Below, piece after piece: positions 43,359 to 56,054 of a stretch of DNA of 64,000 bases. Origin of the DNA: Eumeta japonica (lineage: Eukaryota > Arthropoda > Insecta > Lepidoptera > Psychidae); assembly GCA_005406025.1 (NCBI GenBank), contig BGZK01000708.1:1-64000 (forward strand). Reading direction: 5' to 3'. Both the position numbers and the translations under genes were made by a program. The notes under the pieces were generated by a model that made no database searches, was not told the origin of the DNA, and was given only the letters and a program-made list of their open reading frames with translations. Position 1 is the first letter of the stretch, and every line of letters starts with the position of its first letter.

Positions 43359-45100
43359 TGTACGCTATGAGAAGGATCTTAGAGCGAATAAAAACCGACG
43401 AATGTGCAAGTCGGATTGTGCCCGAGGTTTGATACTAACGGACGAACTTGCAATTGCACCAAGCTCAAATCATAAAATTGCATGTCATTTCTTATGAATT
43501 TCAAAAAATACGTCTATAATAGTATGGGCTCAAATATATATTCGAATCGTAGGTACCTATAGTACTAAAATCCACGTTTATGCCCTATGAGCTAGCGACG
43601 ACAATGCTGCTATTGACGACTGAGAATTATAAACATCTAAAAAAACATGACAACAGATTCATTGAAATCAATTATGGGTATTAATAGAACCAATAAACAG
43701 ATTTTTTTTAATAATGTCCGTTGTGTTACTTTATTACGTATAGTAAGGATTATTACTCTGATTTCTCAGATTTTTTATCCGCATAGTTGAAGACAGAAAA
43801 ATGATATAATTGTTAATGATTTGAAATGAATTAACTGTTAAATGTACAACTCGGAGCAAACCTAATTTAAAACTTTAAAGCATTTTCAAGTACTAAAATA
43901 ACGACACTCCACACAATGGAAATCTCGGAAAATAATCTCTAATTATGCAATATTGTACACCTGTCTGGACCGGATTACACACAGATCGACGAACGGTACA
44001 AAACTGTAAAGCATCCTTCTCTGTTTATGGCTTTAAGAATCTAAATAGTGAGAATTCTACTTTTTACAATATTTTATTTGTTTTGGTTTCATTTTAAAGC
44101 ACCTCAATCGAATTTAGTAGTACAGTGTATATTAATAGATACATAATAAATCTTAATAGTTAAATTTTTTATATCCATAGTCAAATAATCATGAAGCCGC
44201 GTACAGTGCCCACCCTTTTGGGATATGGTATATATTATCAGTTATTATATTATTAAATTCCACTTCGACAGGAACAAAAACTTATTTTGATCAGTTTGAT
44301 AAAACGAGTGAAGCTTTTTAGGAAGAGGAAGTTCTTATCGAAAAAAGTCTTTTGTATATGCAAGATTAGAATAATCGGTAAATGTTGGCTTTGTTTTCTT
44401 ATTAAATTACGAGGTCTTCTACAATGCTAAAATTGTATACATATTTTTTACTAAAATTCTTGTGTTCAAAAGTTTTAAGCCTTTGATGACGCTGAAAACG
44501 GTCCAAAGAGAGAAAAGTGCATTAGTTTTATGTATTTGTAAATGCCCCTTACTTTTCTGTCTTGGCTACTAGTTGAAGTGACACACTGTGCTATAAACGC
44601 CATTTTGTTCAACAATTACAAGAACAAGTCTTAATATCTTCTTTCCATTGTCTACGTCACTTTATGTAAACGAAAGCGGTTTTTGTGTTTATTGGACGAC
44701 GGAAATTTGAATGATGAAAACAAGGAATGTATGTATAACCATATGTAAAATATTCTTCACCGAAGTTTTAGAGCACTATAATACATTCACGAAGAACGTG
44801 AATTGGTTAATCAATCTGAATGAATTTATTGACTCCCGAAGTTTTGTTATGAGATATTGTGTACACGAGAAGGTCCACTATAATGATTAACGGCAATCGA
44901 ATTTCTTGATACGCGTAGGACCAGCGCAGGGGTCACGGTCTTTATGCTTAGACGGAACCTGCATCCTCCGGTTGATATTACGATATCATTCTATTCTTTT
45001 TTTCTTAGAATACAGTATCATTAAACTGTTTTTTTTTTTTAATTTTCAATACACACACTGGTGTGCACACTTCAGCCATTAGTCAAATAAATGTCTGTCT
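43359..45100. other. AT-rich stretch, no gene seen
   Basis: No coding frame of note and no recognised repeat. Simple A/T tracts near 43700 and 45000-45045. Confidence 0.5.
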
Positions 45101-45104
45101 TGTT

Positions 45105-45180
45105 GGAATCGCACCCACGCTCAGCGCAGCACGAGGGGTCACTACCAGTCTGGCCAGTCAGGTAGTCATTAAAGTTGTTA
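45105..45180. repeat. Dispersed repeat, copy 2 of a pair
   Basis: CGCACCCACGCTCAGCGCAG then CACGAGGGGTCACTACCAG and TCAGGTAGTCATTAAAG aligns with 9123-9192 in the same orientation. The minus strand includes GGGTGCGATTCCAAC, a possible pol III B box, so an old tRNA-derived SINE is possible. The 86-codon frame at 45063-45323 runs through it and is not a gene. Confidence 0.55.
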
Positions 45181-48040
45181 GTATCCCGGGAGCACTAGTA
45201 GTCCAGGAGGGTAATGGTATTGCCAGTAAATATCTTCCCAAGCTTGCACCGGGCAGCTCGATCGTCTGTAGGGTAGAGCGGGGAAAATTTTCCCATCGAG
45301 GACAAAAGACGAGAATATGGTAGAGTACAAACCGAAAATAATGTAAGGAAAAGAAAACAAGTAGATTCGTGATTGCATTGAGACGTGAATATTGGCACAG
45401 ATCATTTCTTAGAGGCTTGCTGAATTAAAGCTCTTCATCAGCGTTGGAAACACTATGCGAGAATCATTACTACGAACTAAATAGAATAATTTCAATATAT
45501 TTTAGAAATATATGGAAATACGAAATTATAAGTTACTTAAAAAAAATAACTGTTAGTGTAAATAAAAAGGGAAAGAGAGAAGTAGTGGATTAGAAGAAGA
45601 GAGCACGACTGCGTGTGAATAAAAACCAATCACCGAGTGCGAAGAATAGGTTTTTGAAAAATTATTTAAAAGAAGCCTAATTAGTAAAAACTTTGCAAGA
45701 GCTACAGAAAGTGTACAAAGAAAAAAAAATATGTAAAACATAACTGTGATATGAGACTCGCATTGTTTTTGAAAAACAAAGTCTGAAAAACGATGAAAAA
45801 AGAAAGAAAAGTTTATTTGCGTTCACATAACTGAAAGAAATAAATAAAACTAATAGAAGCTTTTCTCGCTATTGTGAATGGTAAGTGTCTCGCGATAGGC
45901 GCGTTCAACTATTTATAATGGAGGCCTGCATAAACAAATAAAGATACCAAAATATTTCGTTTGTTTGTATTTTTCTAGAAAATATATATTCACTTCTTCT
46001 GCCATTTGATATCTAAATAAATCATTCATATGAATGTATAATAATAACAAATATGATTTTCAAAAGTGTGGGGACGTGCCACTTGGATATTCTACTGATT
46101 TTTTAATTTTGATATATCTACAACACAAAGCGTAACCTTATTTTTAAAAAAGGTATTTCGATTTAAAAGTCTTATAACAGTTATATAAATTATCTAATTA
46201 ATAATTACAGAACTTGTGTAGTTTATACCTCTTTAAGTCCGTACTTACAATTTTTGCATATTTGTTTGATTTATTTTTAATTAATTTTGCTGTAAATCCA
46301 TAACCATTTAGAGTTTGATTTTTTAAACAGCTTAAAATTTGTAGTGTTTTTCATATATAGTTACTAAGTAATAATTATAGCATACGTGATATATCGATTT
46401 GTATTTGCAGCATATTCCTGGTGAAAACAGTTTAATAAATTAAAGTTGGTAAGTAATAGTCTGTTTCACCATCATTGCGTACTACCTACAAATACGACCG
46501 ATCGATGCCGGCCACTTTATAGCAGAGTTACAATTCTACAACACAAGTAAGTTATGTCTATTACTCAATATCGTAGAGTCGGCAGTTTACGTTCGTTTTA
46601 GCTGTCGGACGTCCAGTGCAGACAAAATGCGCTCTCTCTAGATTTAACGCTACTACTACTCAGAGCCTGGGCGACTTGTGACCGACGGTGGCCTCGTGAC
46701 TTCTGTTGGAGGTGTCAAACTTATCGGCAGGTCGTCCCGCGCTGAGATGCTCACGGCTTGCGGTCGCCGTTAAGGAAACTTTCTTTCTCAGCAGGTGTTG
46801 AAGTTTAACCCCGGACCTCGAATGGAAATGGTATCATTATTTGCTACAGAGCAGAAATCTTCTCAAATTAATTTCAGACAAGTGAAATCTTCTTAAACCA
46901 AAAAAATTTCTGCCTTGGTCGAGATATTGAGGGTCTTTCAAACTAATTTCTTGTCTTAAGTGAACCACTTCTTTTCTGTGTACGAGATCAACACTCCGAG
47001 ACTATGTTTGGCACCACTATATCATTATTTGTTCGCCACTCAACACCTATTGTCCATGAGCCCATCGAGGTGTATAGGATTTCAAATCGACGTGTGTAGT
47101 TTTCTAAAAGTCTCATCTGGTTTGAAACCTGGAACCTATTCTTTTAGCGCATGAGAAATGTGCTATATGTGCATTACTACAGCTATACTTTAGCCATGGC
47201 CCATTGGCAATCTTTTGTTTATTGTTCTATAAGACTCGAATCTGGTAGATAAATTAAGAAATGTATTAGATAGTAACTAAGTAATTATATGCCCCAAAAA
47301 GAAACCTGACTATATTTTCGATTTAATGTAATATGGATGCGTGTAGGAAATACTTGAAAACTATATAAATAAGCGTAGGGCATTAGGCCTCATTAAATAT
47401 CCCGAGCTATTGCTGTAATCGTGACACTCGCTACAAGCATTTACTTAATTATTTCGGAGTACACTAAACTTTCTAAGTTATAAAGGCGTGTAATTTCGTA
47501 AGTGGGGCCGTTCTCCGGGGCATAGTCTGGCATTTTACGACATAATCTCAGAGTGGCATAAACGAGTATTACCTACTTTAGTTATTGTCTGAGAATAATA
47601 ATACGTTTTTTGTTGAAATATAAAAAAAAGCCGAGAAGCGGTAATAATAAATAAATTAAAAACAGTTAAAAAGCAATACATGGCAAACCATCAAATATTA
47701 ATTATTACATAATTTTTGCGAAATGTATAGAACCGTGTCGCATACGCATTGTCTAAGGCTTTATTGAATATTGACGTCATCACTTTGTTATACCTTCCCC
47801 GTCTAATTGGTAGCTTAAAATATTTATTAGTACAGTCGTTTAGACGTAAATCGCTGTCTCTCAAGAAGGCTAGCTTCAATCAAAGATGCAATAAAAATGT
47901 CAATAAACATTACATTAACCTCGCAACAATCAAAGGTGAGAGCACGAAATCTCAGGTGACGGTGTATCCACTTCTATCCGTATTTTCGACGCCCGTCATC
48001 CACACCCGCCGTCGCTCCCATTGTTACACCCACTTCCCTC
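45181..48040. other. Noncoding stretch
   Basis: Purine-rich sequence at 45560-45610 and a mixed-GC patch at 46600-46800 (AGAGCCTGGGCGACTTGTGA, TCGGCAGGTCGTCCCGCGCT). Frames up to 98 codons (47749-48045) carry no recognisable domain. Confidence 0.4.
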
Positions 48041-48130
48041 GTTAGCGGAAGGAAAAAGCGCTGCGCCGCCGCCGCGAAATAAATGAGCGCCGTTTTATTA
48101 CGTCAAAGCAGATATCGCGTTTCTCGAATC
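48041..48130. promoter_or_regulatory. Small GC block with TTTTATTACG site
   Basis: AAGCGCTGCGCCGCCGCCGC is followed by AAATAAATGAGCGCCGTTTT and ATTACGTCAAAGCAGATATC. TTTTATTACG resembles the TTTATTRCG-type site of posterior Hox proteins and CAGATATC contains a GATA-like core. Suggestive only. Confidence 0.25.
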
Positions 48131-48961
48131 GAAATATTCGACGTTCGACTCCAGTCCGATACCGATACAGCGATCTGGCATCGGCCGCAGCTTACCGAGA
48201 GATTTCTTTGAGTTCTTAGACGACGGTAAATCGAACCAAATACTGTTGTGCCTCGACTTCTTCAATTCAGTAATAATTGAGGTGCGACCACAGTATAATA
48301 AATACAAATAAATCTTCTGAGAAGAATGTCATACCCTGTAGTACCCATGGAAAAATGTATTTACTGTGCGCTACAATATACTGTGATCACGAGGTGATTT
48401 AAGAAAAGCAATTTCTATATAAACTTAAATATTTAATTCTCAGGTCTTTACGAACATCAGATCACTAATAGTAATTAAAAAAAAAATGGCAGAGCCGGTT
48501 TTTAGCTCTAAATTACAACGCATGTGGAGTAAATTTGACCATAAAGTAAACAATGTTTTCAAATAAGGTGGTCGACACACATAAAAACCTTGGATGACCA
48601 TTAATTAAACAATGATCATCCTTAGAAAAAATAACCTGTCAGCTTATAACGCGTAAAAGGAAACACTCCCAATTTATAAAACAAAAGACTCTCAGAGTCT
48701 CCGTTCTTTGCAAAGCACATTGAAACTGTTACATAGTGGTCACCAAAACTCAAGCACAAAACACACTATCGCTTGATGCGATAGGTACAATTGGCTAAAT
48801 GCGTCGTTTCTCAGTATAGGATCTAAATACAATTCAAAAAAATTCAAATACGCCCAACAATGAATAGAATAGGCCGATGCTTACTGTAATTCTGCGTCCA
48901 CGCATAAAGCGCTCATTTACGTATTGTAGAGATATACGTAGATGTGTAATTGGATTGCACA
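48131..48961. other. Noncoding stretch
   Basis: Contains ATTGTAGAGATATACGTAGA at 48924, inverted and diverged relative to part of the minisatellite unit that begins at 49011. No gene. Confidence 0.45.
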
Positions 48962-49006
48962 CATCAGGCCCGTTTTTACCCCTTGGGTACGGAGCCCTAA
49001 AAACGA
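48962..49006 (+). repeat. Repeat 3' end CCCGTTTTTACCCCTTGGGTACGGAGCCC
   Basis: GGCCCGTTTTTACCCCTTGG then GTACGGAGCCCTAAAAAC is nearly identical to a terminus I recognise from lepidopteran repeats (CCCGTTTTTACCCTTTGGGT, ACGGAACCCTAAAAA). It ends four to five bases before the first minisatellite unit, so the array grew directly from the tail or insertion junction of this relic. Confidence 0.7.
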
Positions 49007-49010
49007 AATT

Positions 49011-49990
49011 CGTAAATGTAGCAAATTATTCTATGTATAATCTCTACATAAGAAGTTTAAAAACTGATTCACACGCCTTTTCGTAAATGTAGCAAATTAT
49101 TCTATGTATAATCTCTACATAAGAAGTTTAAAAACTGATTCACACGCCTTTTCGTAAATGTAGCAAATTATTCTATGTATAATCTCTACATAAGAAGTTT
49201 AAAAACTGATTCACACGCCTTTTCGTAAATGTAGCAAATTATTCTATGTATAATCTCTACATAAGAAGTTTAAAAACTGATTCACACGCCTTTTCGTAAA
49301 TGTAGCAAATTATTCTATGTATAATCTCTACATAAGAAGTTTAAAAACTGATTCACGCCTTTTCGTAAATGTAGCAAATTATTCTATGTATAATCTCTAC
49401 ATAAGAAGTTTAAAACTGATTCACACGCCTTTTCGTAAATGTAGCAAATTATTCTATGGATAATCTCTACATAAGAAGTTTAAAACTGATTCACACGCCT
49501 TTTCGTAAATGTAGCAAATTATTCTATGTATAATCTCTACATAAGAAGTTTAAAACTGATTCACACGCCTTTTCGTAAATGTAGCAAATTATTCTATGTA
49601 TAATCTCTACATAAGAAGTTTAAAACTGATTCACACGCCTTTTCGTAAATGTAGCAAATTATTCTATGTATAATCTCTACATAAGAAGTTTAAAACTGAT
49701 TCACACGCCTTTTCGTAAATGTAGCAAATTATTCTATGTATAATCTCTACATAAGAAGTTTAAAAACTGATTCACACGCCTTTTCGTAAATGTAGCAAAT
49801 TATTCTATGTATAATCTCTACATAAGAAGTTTAAAACTGATTCACACGTTTTCGTAAATGTAGCAAATTATTCTATGTATAATCTCTACATAAGAGTTTA
49901 AAACTGATTCATACGCCTTTTCGTAAATGTAGCAAATTATTTTATGTATAACCTCTACATAAGAAGTTTAAAAACTAATTCACACGCCTT
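49011..49990. repeat. 14-copy minisatellite, unit 68-71 bp
   Basis: Units beginning CGTAAATGTAGCAAATTATT start at 49011, 49082, 49153, 49224, 49295, 49364, 49434, 49504, 49574, 49644, 49714, 49785, 49853 and 49922. Copies 1-4 and 11 are 71 bp (TTAAAAACTG). Copies 6-10 are 70 bp (TTAAAACTG). Copies 5, 12, 13 and 14 have small deletions or substitutions. The blocks of identical variants show stepwise local amplification, and divergence is greatest at the right edge. Each unit can fold: ATGTAG and ATTAT pair with ATAAT and CTACAT around TCTATGT. There are no spacers, so it is not CRISPR. It encodes nothing. Confidence 0.95.
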
Positions 49991-50220
49991 GGTTAACAAT
50001 TTAAACTTATTTTAAATTTAATTTGAAATGGATAATTGTAAAAAAGAGGAATTATATTTTTATGTTTCCACTATGTAATTTGATATTTTTTTTACAAATG
50101 TTTTCAGTTTTCTGAAATACTGCATACTGTTTTCAGTCCGATTTTCGAAAATCGAGTTTTCATCCGATCTTGACGGTTTAAAATAAATCTATTTTAACAA
50201 TTTTTCGGGTGACATGTGTA
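49991..50220. other. AT-rich flank of the minisatellite
   Basis: No further unit or recognisable repeat. The sequence changes abruptly after CACACGCCTT at 49990. Confidence 0.5.
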
Positions 50221-50224
50221 TCTC

Positions 50225-50262
50225 TTTGTCTCTCTCTCTCTGTGTGTGTGTGCGTGTATGTG
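50225..50262. repeat. Compound (CT)n(GT)n microsatellite
   Basis: TCTCTCTCTCTCTGTGTGTGTGTGCGTG-type simple sequence lies directly before the LINE-like phrase TTGAACGGATTGACCGAAAT. Confidence 0.8.
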
Positions 50263-50390
50263 TAAATCTTTTGTAACTTTTGAACGGATTGACCGAAATT
50301 TTCTTTTCAGAGTTCCGTAGTTGAGAAGGAACCCTTATAATTTCGTCACGTCCGTCGGTCTCTCTGTCTGTCTGCGAAGTAAAAGGCAAA
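50263..50390 (-). repeat. Lepidopteran repeat fragment with TCTG microsatellite
   Basis: TTTGAACGGATTGACCGAAA, AGAGTTCCGTAGTTGAGAAG, GAACCCTTATAATTTCGTCA and GTCCGTCGGTCTCTCTGTCT follow one another. This is the known order GGGTTCCGTA / GGAACCCTTATA / TTTCGTC / TCTGTCTG, the reverse of the arrangement at 15170-15266. It is old and noncoding. Confidence 0.7.
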
Positions 50391-50607
50391 ATTTTGTAAA
50401 AAAATATTGAAAATTACTTATATGCCGTTGTTTGTTGTGTAAAATATATAGTAAATAAATATATTATTGTAAACCATGTAAAATTATACAAATATACAAT
50501 CATACCGTCCTTTATATCCATCCTCTGCGAGCCTGTTATTAGCCGTTAAGCCGGGAACTTGACTAAGAGATTAAGAGTATCAAACAAAACGCCTCCTTCT
50601 AAATAAG

Positions 50608-50672
50608 CGTAACGGCAACTACGGAACTCTAAGTTGCGCGTGGCCCGACATGCACTTGGGTGGTTTCTTTTA
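50608..50672 (-). repeat. CCGGCCAAG/GGGTTCCGTAG module, third copy
   Basis: GTAACGGCAACTACGGAACT, CTAAGTTGCGCGTGGCCCGA and CATGCACTTGGGTGG are the reverse complement of the AAAACCGGCCAAGTGC...GTGTAGGGTTCCGTAGTTGCC module, better preserved than the copy at 2760. Confidence 0.7.
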
Positions 50673-53320
50673 AAAATAACATTACGGAAAGATCATAGCA
50701 ATGCACTTTTCATCTACGACACGGTGTAAAATCTGAAAGAAACATTTTTTTCTCTATAATGTCTGATTTCTGTAAGAACGTATGTTGGTAATTTTTGTTT
50801 GTAGCGCTGTAAGTGCGTTGTAAAACTCGGCGGGGGTAATACGAAATTGGTTTTATTTTTAAACAGATTAGAGTCATCGTGGGGCACTTCATCGTACTAA
50901 TGTTAAAGAATGAGACTTTAAAAGACTCTTAATTTCAATTCAAAGCAAATGTCCCCTCTATGTACCCACGAAAGGTTTTAAATTAATTGCTCCTATTACG
51001 GTCTAAGCTTCTAAATTGTCTGACAACAAGAATCACAAATTTAAATTTCGAATAACATTTTCTTGTATCGAAGCCTTTGGACGTGCAGCGCGTCCCCGGG
51101 TGTCGCTCCTAACCTACAAAAGCTTCTTCCTTGTCACCCCTAAAAAGGTGTCGAAGTCAACAGCCCTATAGAAAGCCACTTGAAAGGGCCTCCCCACATT
51201 GTCCTTCTTTGAAAGGAGACATCTTTGTTACCCGCGCACTTGCGGCCGAGATGCTCGACAATGACAAATCGCTATTTAATTCGTAAGTTTTCTTCGGCAT
51301 TTGCTTCGTAGATCTTAAAGATTTCAGAATGATTTTTTAAGGCGAGCGGAAGATTAAGAAGAAGTAATTGATCGTGCGTTCTTATGGAAAGACGACGTAA
51401 GTTAAGTATCTCGAGCGTTATTATTTGTCCTATTTTTTAAACTACTCTATTGATACATTCCAAAATCCAAGCAGCTCTTTAAAAAACCGCATCGAAATCG
51501 GTCGGTTTGTTCTAAAGATTTAGGGGTGGCCCGCAGGGTCAACCGTTTTTCAGATTTTATTCTAATGCGCTTAAAGAGTAAATTCAAAAAAATCTTTATT
51601 TGTATAATTATATCAATATAATACTGAATGTTTTGACTATATTTTTATTTATTTAGTTTTTTACAACGCATAAACTTTTTAAAATAAAGGAAGATGACAG
51701 AATAACGGAACACTCATTATAACAAGTATTCCTATGGTGACAGGCCCTTCGATACGTGTCGGTATTATATTCTTTACAATTAAAATTTTCATTTTTCGGC
51801 GCGTGGTTCATCGCCCCGGCCTCGTGTGCCCTCTGGACGTGACCTCGTCTATCCGCTGGTATACGACATGTCAGAGGGAATTCAAAAGAAACATTATTTG
51901 TTGAAATCAGAACACGCGTTTGCACTCCGGATCGCTCCTCACGGCCGCACCACGTCCGTACGTTTACAATGCGGCTGGCGCGCGTGGCAGATTAAAAAAT
52001 TAGAGGCTCTATGTTATTTTCGTTCAAAGACAAGAAAGGATGCATTGAATTAAATTTGTTTTACTTCTGGCGTGATGAAACGATACACCGCCATCGGCGT
52101 GATGGCGGGATAACGGTATGACGTGATCAAGTGGATAATGCAATTATCCTATTGCCATTGCAGTCGGGTAACAATTTTTTTATATATTATACTTTAGCAA
52201 TCCCTCTGCTATATTTTTAAGGAGCCATTTTGTTGAATTAAAAACACTCTTTGTGAGTCACAATATGACGCCCTACAACTAGAGATTTGTAATATGCCAT
52301 TTACACCGTGTTATTGTATTTATCTTGTCGCAACGAAACAATGTCTCGTTAAGATTTTCTATATTCGCGATGCGTTGATATGTTTTAGCGTTACAGGGCC
52401 TACGTCACACTGGTGCATAGCTAAACACTATTATCCTGTATCGATTTTGTGTGTTGAAAGAGAGAATCAAAAGGAAGAATCAACACTACTCCGAAGCTGT
52501 CTAAATATAACATAAAGATTAGTATTATTACCACATAAAAAATACTTAGGTAATCAGAAGCAAAACATACTCAAATGCAGATCGGGTCAAACGAGCACTG
52601 ATAAAACATTTTTAAGCTCTAATAAAATCTAAATGAAAGATTAAAAAATAATAGAATGCGTAGAATTACAAATATATTTTTTTTAATTTACTTATTTGGT
52701 GAAAGTGTTTGAACACTAAAATCGGACAAATGCCACTTGAACTTGCGAGGACATGGTTCCGTACGATCAAGGGCGGATCGTACATACGAGGTTCAGTTAG
52801 GACTCAGCTCAGAGGGGGTCATGCCCCCATGACCTCCACCCTCTATCCGCCTTTGCGGCCTATGAACATGTTACCTGCCATGCTTTTTCTAAATCTGACT
52901 CAAGTTTGTTTGCGGTAAATAAAACACATGTAAATTTGTATGCGCATTATTGAGACATTTACCTCGTTAATTTAATACCACATGCTTATAAGATTTCATG
53001 TAATCTATAAAAATAGGTTTTACGTGCCTTAAAAGAAAAGTTTTTTTTTTTATTTTATTGTCAATAGTTTCGGAGATTAGGGGATAATGATGATTTCTTG
53101 TGTTTTATAAAATAAAAAAAAAACAATATATTTTAAAATTATGTGTTTGAAATTCTCACAAAAAGCCGCATATATCACACAGTACAGTTAGCAAAATCAT
53201 TTTATTTAATTTTCTAATATTCTCACTAAAAGTGAGCCCTATGTATAGAATTAATTTATTTACACTACACGTCCGTGTCGGAGACATAAAAAATCATATG
53301 TTCTAAGTTTTCGACCTACT
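50673..53320. other. Noncoding stretch, RTE tail and GC patches
   Basis: ACCGCATCGAAATCGGTCGG at 51486, continuing TTTGTTCTAAAGATTTAGGG, is a clear RTE-type LINE/SINE 3' motif. A mixed-GC region at 51090-51260 (CACTTGCGGCCGAGATGCTC, followed by CGCTATTTAATTCG) may be regulatory. A short GC patch lies at 51790-51850. The frames here (up to 90 codons) have no domain. Confidence 0.4.
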
Positions 53321-53324
53321 CGGT

Positions 53325-53420
53325 CTCGTCAATTTGGCCGCGTCAGACGTATAGACACGCACGGAAATGATCCTATAAGGGTTTCGGATTGTTTTCGTAC
53401 GTACGGAACCCTAAAATTGA
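53325..53420 (+). repeat. Repeat fragment ending CGTACGGAACCCTAAAA
   Basis: GCGTCAGACGTATAGACACG, CACGGAAATGATCCTATAAG, GGTTTCGGATTGTTTTCGTA and CGTACGGAACCCTAAAATTG correspond to the ATGATCCTATAAGGGTTCC...GTACGGAACCCTAAAA arrangement of the family described at 15170 and 50263. Confidence 0.65.
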
Positions 53421-54740
53421 AAAAGGTATTTATAAAGTATTGAAATTGAAATAAAATACTATAAAAATATATGAAAAGTATGAAGAAATACTAAACAGAT
53501 ATAAAATATATATTTATCTATATATTACATAAGTAACGGCATCATAATAGGCTATAAAGAATCGTTGGTTGGAATCTACTTATTTCTAACTTACGAAAAG
53601 GAAAAAAACATTAAGAACTACTCAGACAGGCTACTAATTACAATTCTGGAAAGTATTTAAAATGTATGAAAGGTTTGAAGCACTGAAAACTGAAACAGTA
53701 AAGATGAACTCAGACGGCGGGTCGCGGACGTGGGAATTGATTTAATTTAGGGGCGTCCACAGCCCCGACGACTTGTGTATTCCCAGTGAATTAATTAACT
53801 TTCTTGTGTAGTTAAGCGTTGTTGTTTACCGTTTTAAATATTCAATGAAACATCTAAAATCGCAATTTTCATTAATATTTCCGAAATAATCAAAAAGGAA
53901 ATATTTACAAGGAAACTATGCTACGTATTCTGTATTCAATTAATCATATTGACTTTGAAATGTACGAATACAAATTTAATCTATAATTTTAAATATAACA
54001 TTAAGTTATGAAAGTTATTAAATTATTACGATATTAAAACCTAATGAAAGTAGCTAGAAGTAAATTACTGTACATTTGTAATCCGTGTGTCTTGATGTTT
54101 GGACTAATTGTGTAAAGTTAGCGAAATTATTTTGATACTCGTTCACCATCGCACATAAGCCTGATTCTGCATAAAGTGGTACCAATCACTATCATAGAAT
54201 ACGAAGGATAATGATTTATATGAAAATTTCGGACATTTCCGGACTAAAAACTAAACCATAATGTTCTTACGTACTACCTCAATCTACTATGGTGATTCCT
54301 ATTAAAAAGTAAGTACTAAAACAAATAGATCTAACTCTTGTATGAAAATGCACTACGCGTGGTGCGGTAGTACCTACCCACCACAACGCACGTGGGACCC
54401 GTAGGACACTTAACTATAACGCACTTCCTCGATAAGGCACCGACGATAACAGAAGAATTAACTCCCGACCCTCAATTTACCGCACAAAGTCGCAGCGATT
54501 TCAAGAACCAACTGTAGTCTTTAGTCGTGAAAACAGTCATACATATAAAGTCTTTAGTCGTGAACAAAGTTATAATGTTTGTTTTTACTTTTATACGTTT
54601 ATTAGTAATACTTTACCTACGTATCTACGTATCATTATTACGCAGTTTATATTTCGACAGAGTGCTACAAACACATTGCTGTAATAGATAGGATGCAAAG
54701 GATAACATTAGGATGCAGCGCGATAACTGTTAGTATCTTC
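53421..54740. other. AT-rich stretch, small direct duplication
   Basis: GTAGTCTTTAGTCGTGAA is repeated as AAGTCTTTAGTCGTGAA at 54511 and 54548. No gene or transposon protein. Confidence 0.45.
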
Positions 54741-54744
54741 AAGT

Positions 54745-54975
54745 CAAGATGCACCCAGGATCGGCGTACGGGCGTGTGCAGACGCCGCGCGCACACGCAC
54801 GGCGCCGTTCGCCTACCGCTATAGAATTTTCATTCTGCATCGCGCCGCTCGCGCCGGCGTCGCCGGTGTGTTGTAAAGCACTAATCCAATTTGCGAACCG
54901 CCCCTTAAGGTTTCACGTAGAGAATCCGACGTGTTACGGCTGTGTGCGTGACGGTCGAGTTCGCTTTACATAACT
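54745..54975. promoter_or_regulatory. GC-rich CpG block
   Basis: ACGCCGCGCGCACACGCACG and GCGCCGCTCGCGCCGGCGTC fall in about 230 bp of elevated GC. The 74-codon frame over it shows no recognisable domain. Candidate regulatory island by composition only. Confidence 0.25.
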
Positions 54976-56000
54976 TCACTGCAGACGGCAATATAAATAA
55001 TCTCTCGACACGATCGTTCGGATGCTTTGTTGTCAGACATATCTGTGAGTACTCGGTGATGCGTTTAATGCTTGTTATCGTGTTGGATGCAAATGCGAAA
55101 TTTGAGGATGTACTGCGGTGATATTAATAGTGATGGTAAAGAAAAAGGTCTCAGAATTAAAAGCCGTGTGATCCGTAAGCTTTATAAGGTCAAATAGAAT
55201 TAACATACATCATAGTTTTTGATCGGTAGATTAAAATTACTCAATTTGTTAGTTTTAGCATCCGATGTAAATATAATAAATAAAAAAGCCATTTAACAAT
55301 CCTAGAAGAGAAGTACAAAAATCCTGTATGAAAAAGGTATATTTTTCATAAATAGAAATTAATGTATGTATCTTATTATGCCTTAATTAATCTCTTTATT
55401 AAATTAGATTAATGAGTAAGAGCGTAACTAATAAACACATGTAAACAGGTGAAATGTATGAACAAATTAATTAATATGAGAAAATATTTATCAAATTTTG
55501 AAAAGTATGTCGTTGCAACATCTTTGGTTATGTATAAAAAAGTCCACAAGACAATTTCTAAAATATCTGGTAAAATAGAATATTTTGTGTTGCTTTTCAA
55601 ACTAGTCTGATATTTTGCTTTAGCTTCTAAGGCTTCGGTCATATTGAGAAACATATCAATATCGTACGACATTGTAGCAGTGTGACGTAGGCTATAAAAC
55701 TAGTAGCTTCTCTCAACCCGAATTCGTTTCTAAACTGGCATTCGGCTCTATGAGGCAAGAAAATCAAGTATTTATATATTTGGAAGATTTTATATTCTAC
55801 GCTTTGGAAAAATCAATTTCGCAGTGTTAGAGGTGCATCTTTTTAGAGGTTATATTGCTACAACATTTATGAAACTTATTACTAGAATTATATTAGACAT
55901 GAGGTTATACGTTGTCAGTTTCATCATAAATTTACTTTAATGTAATATTTTACATTAACACTAGATCGCAACAATATTCATATATACATTTTCTAAAAAC
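54976..56000. other. AT-rich stretch, no gene seen
   Basis: The 87-codon minus-strand frame at 55409-55672 begins with ATG, has a hydrophobic C-terminal half and no recognised family. AT-rich codon use makes it unconvincing. Confidence 0.4.
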
Positions 56001-56054
56001 AAATTTCACGTTAGATGCTTTTAGACTATTCTAAGAACATCTAACGTGAAATTT
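56001..56054. repeat. 17-bp-stem hairpin, microRNA-like geometry
   Basis: AAATTTCACGTTAGATG (56001-56017) pairs perfectly with CATCTAACGTGAAATTT (56038-56054). The 20-nt loop CTTTTAGACTATTCTAAGAA can extend the stem with a few pairs. The size fits a short pre-miRNA or micro-MITE. The arm sequence matches no microRNA I know. Confidence 0.7.

Noticed and set aside
49011..49990. CRISPR-like regular array
   Set aside because: Units are contiguous 68-71 bp repeats with no unique spacers, and the genome is clearly eukaryotic.
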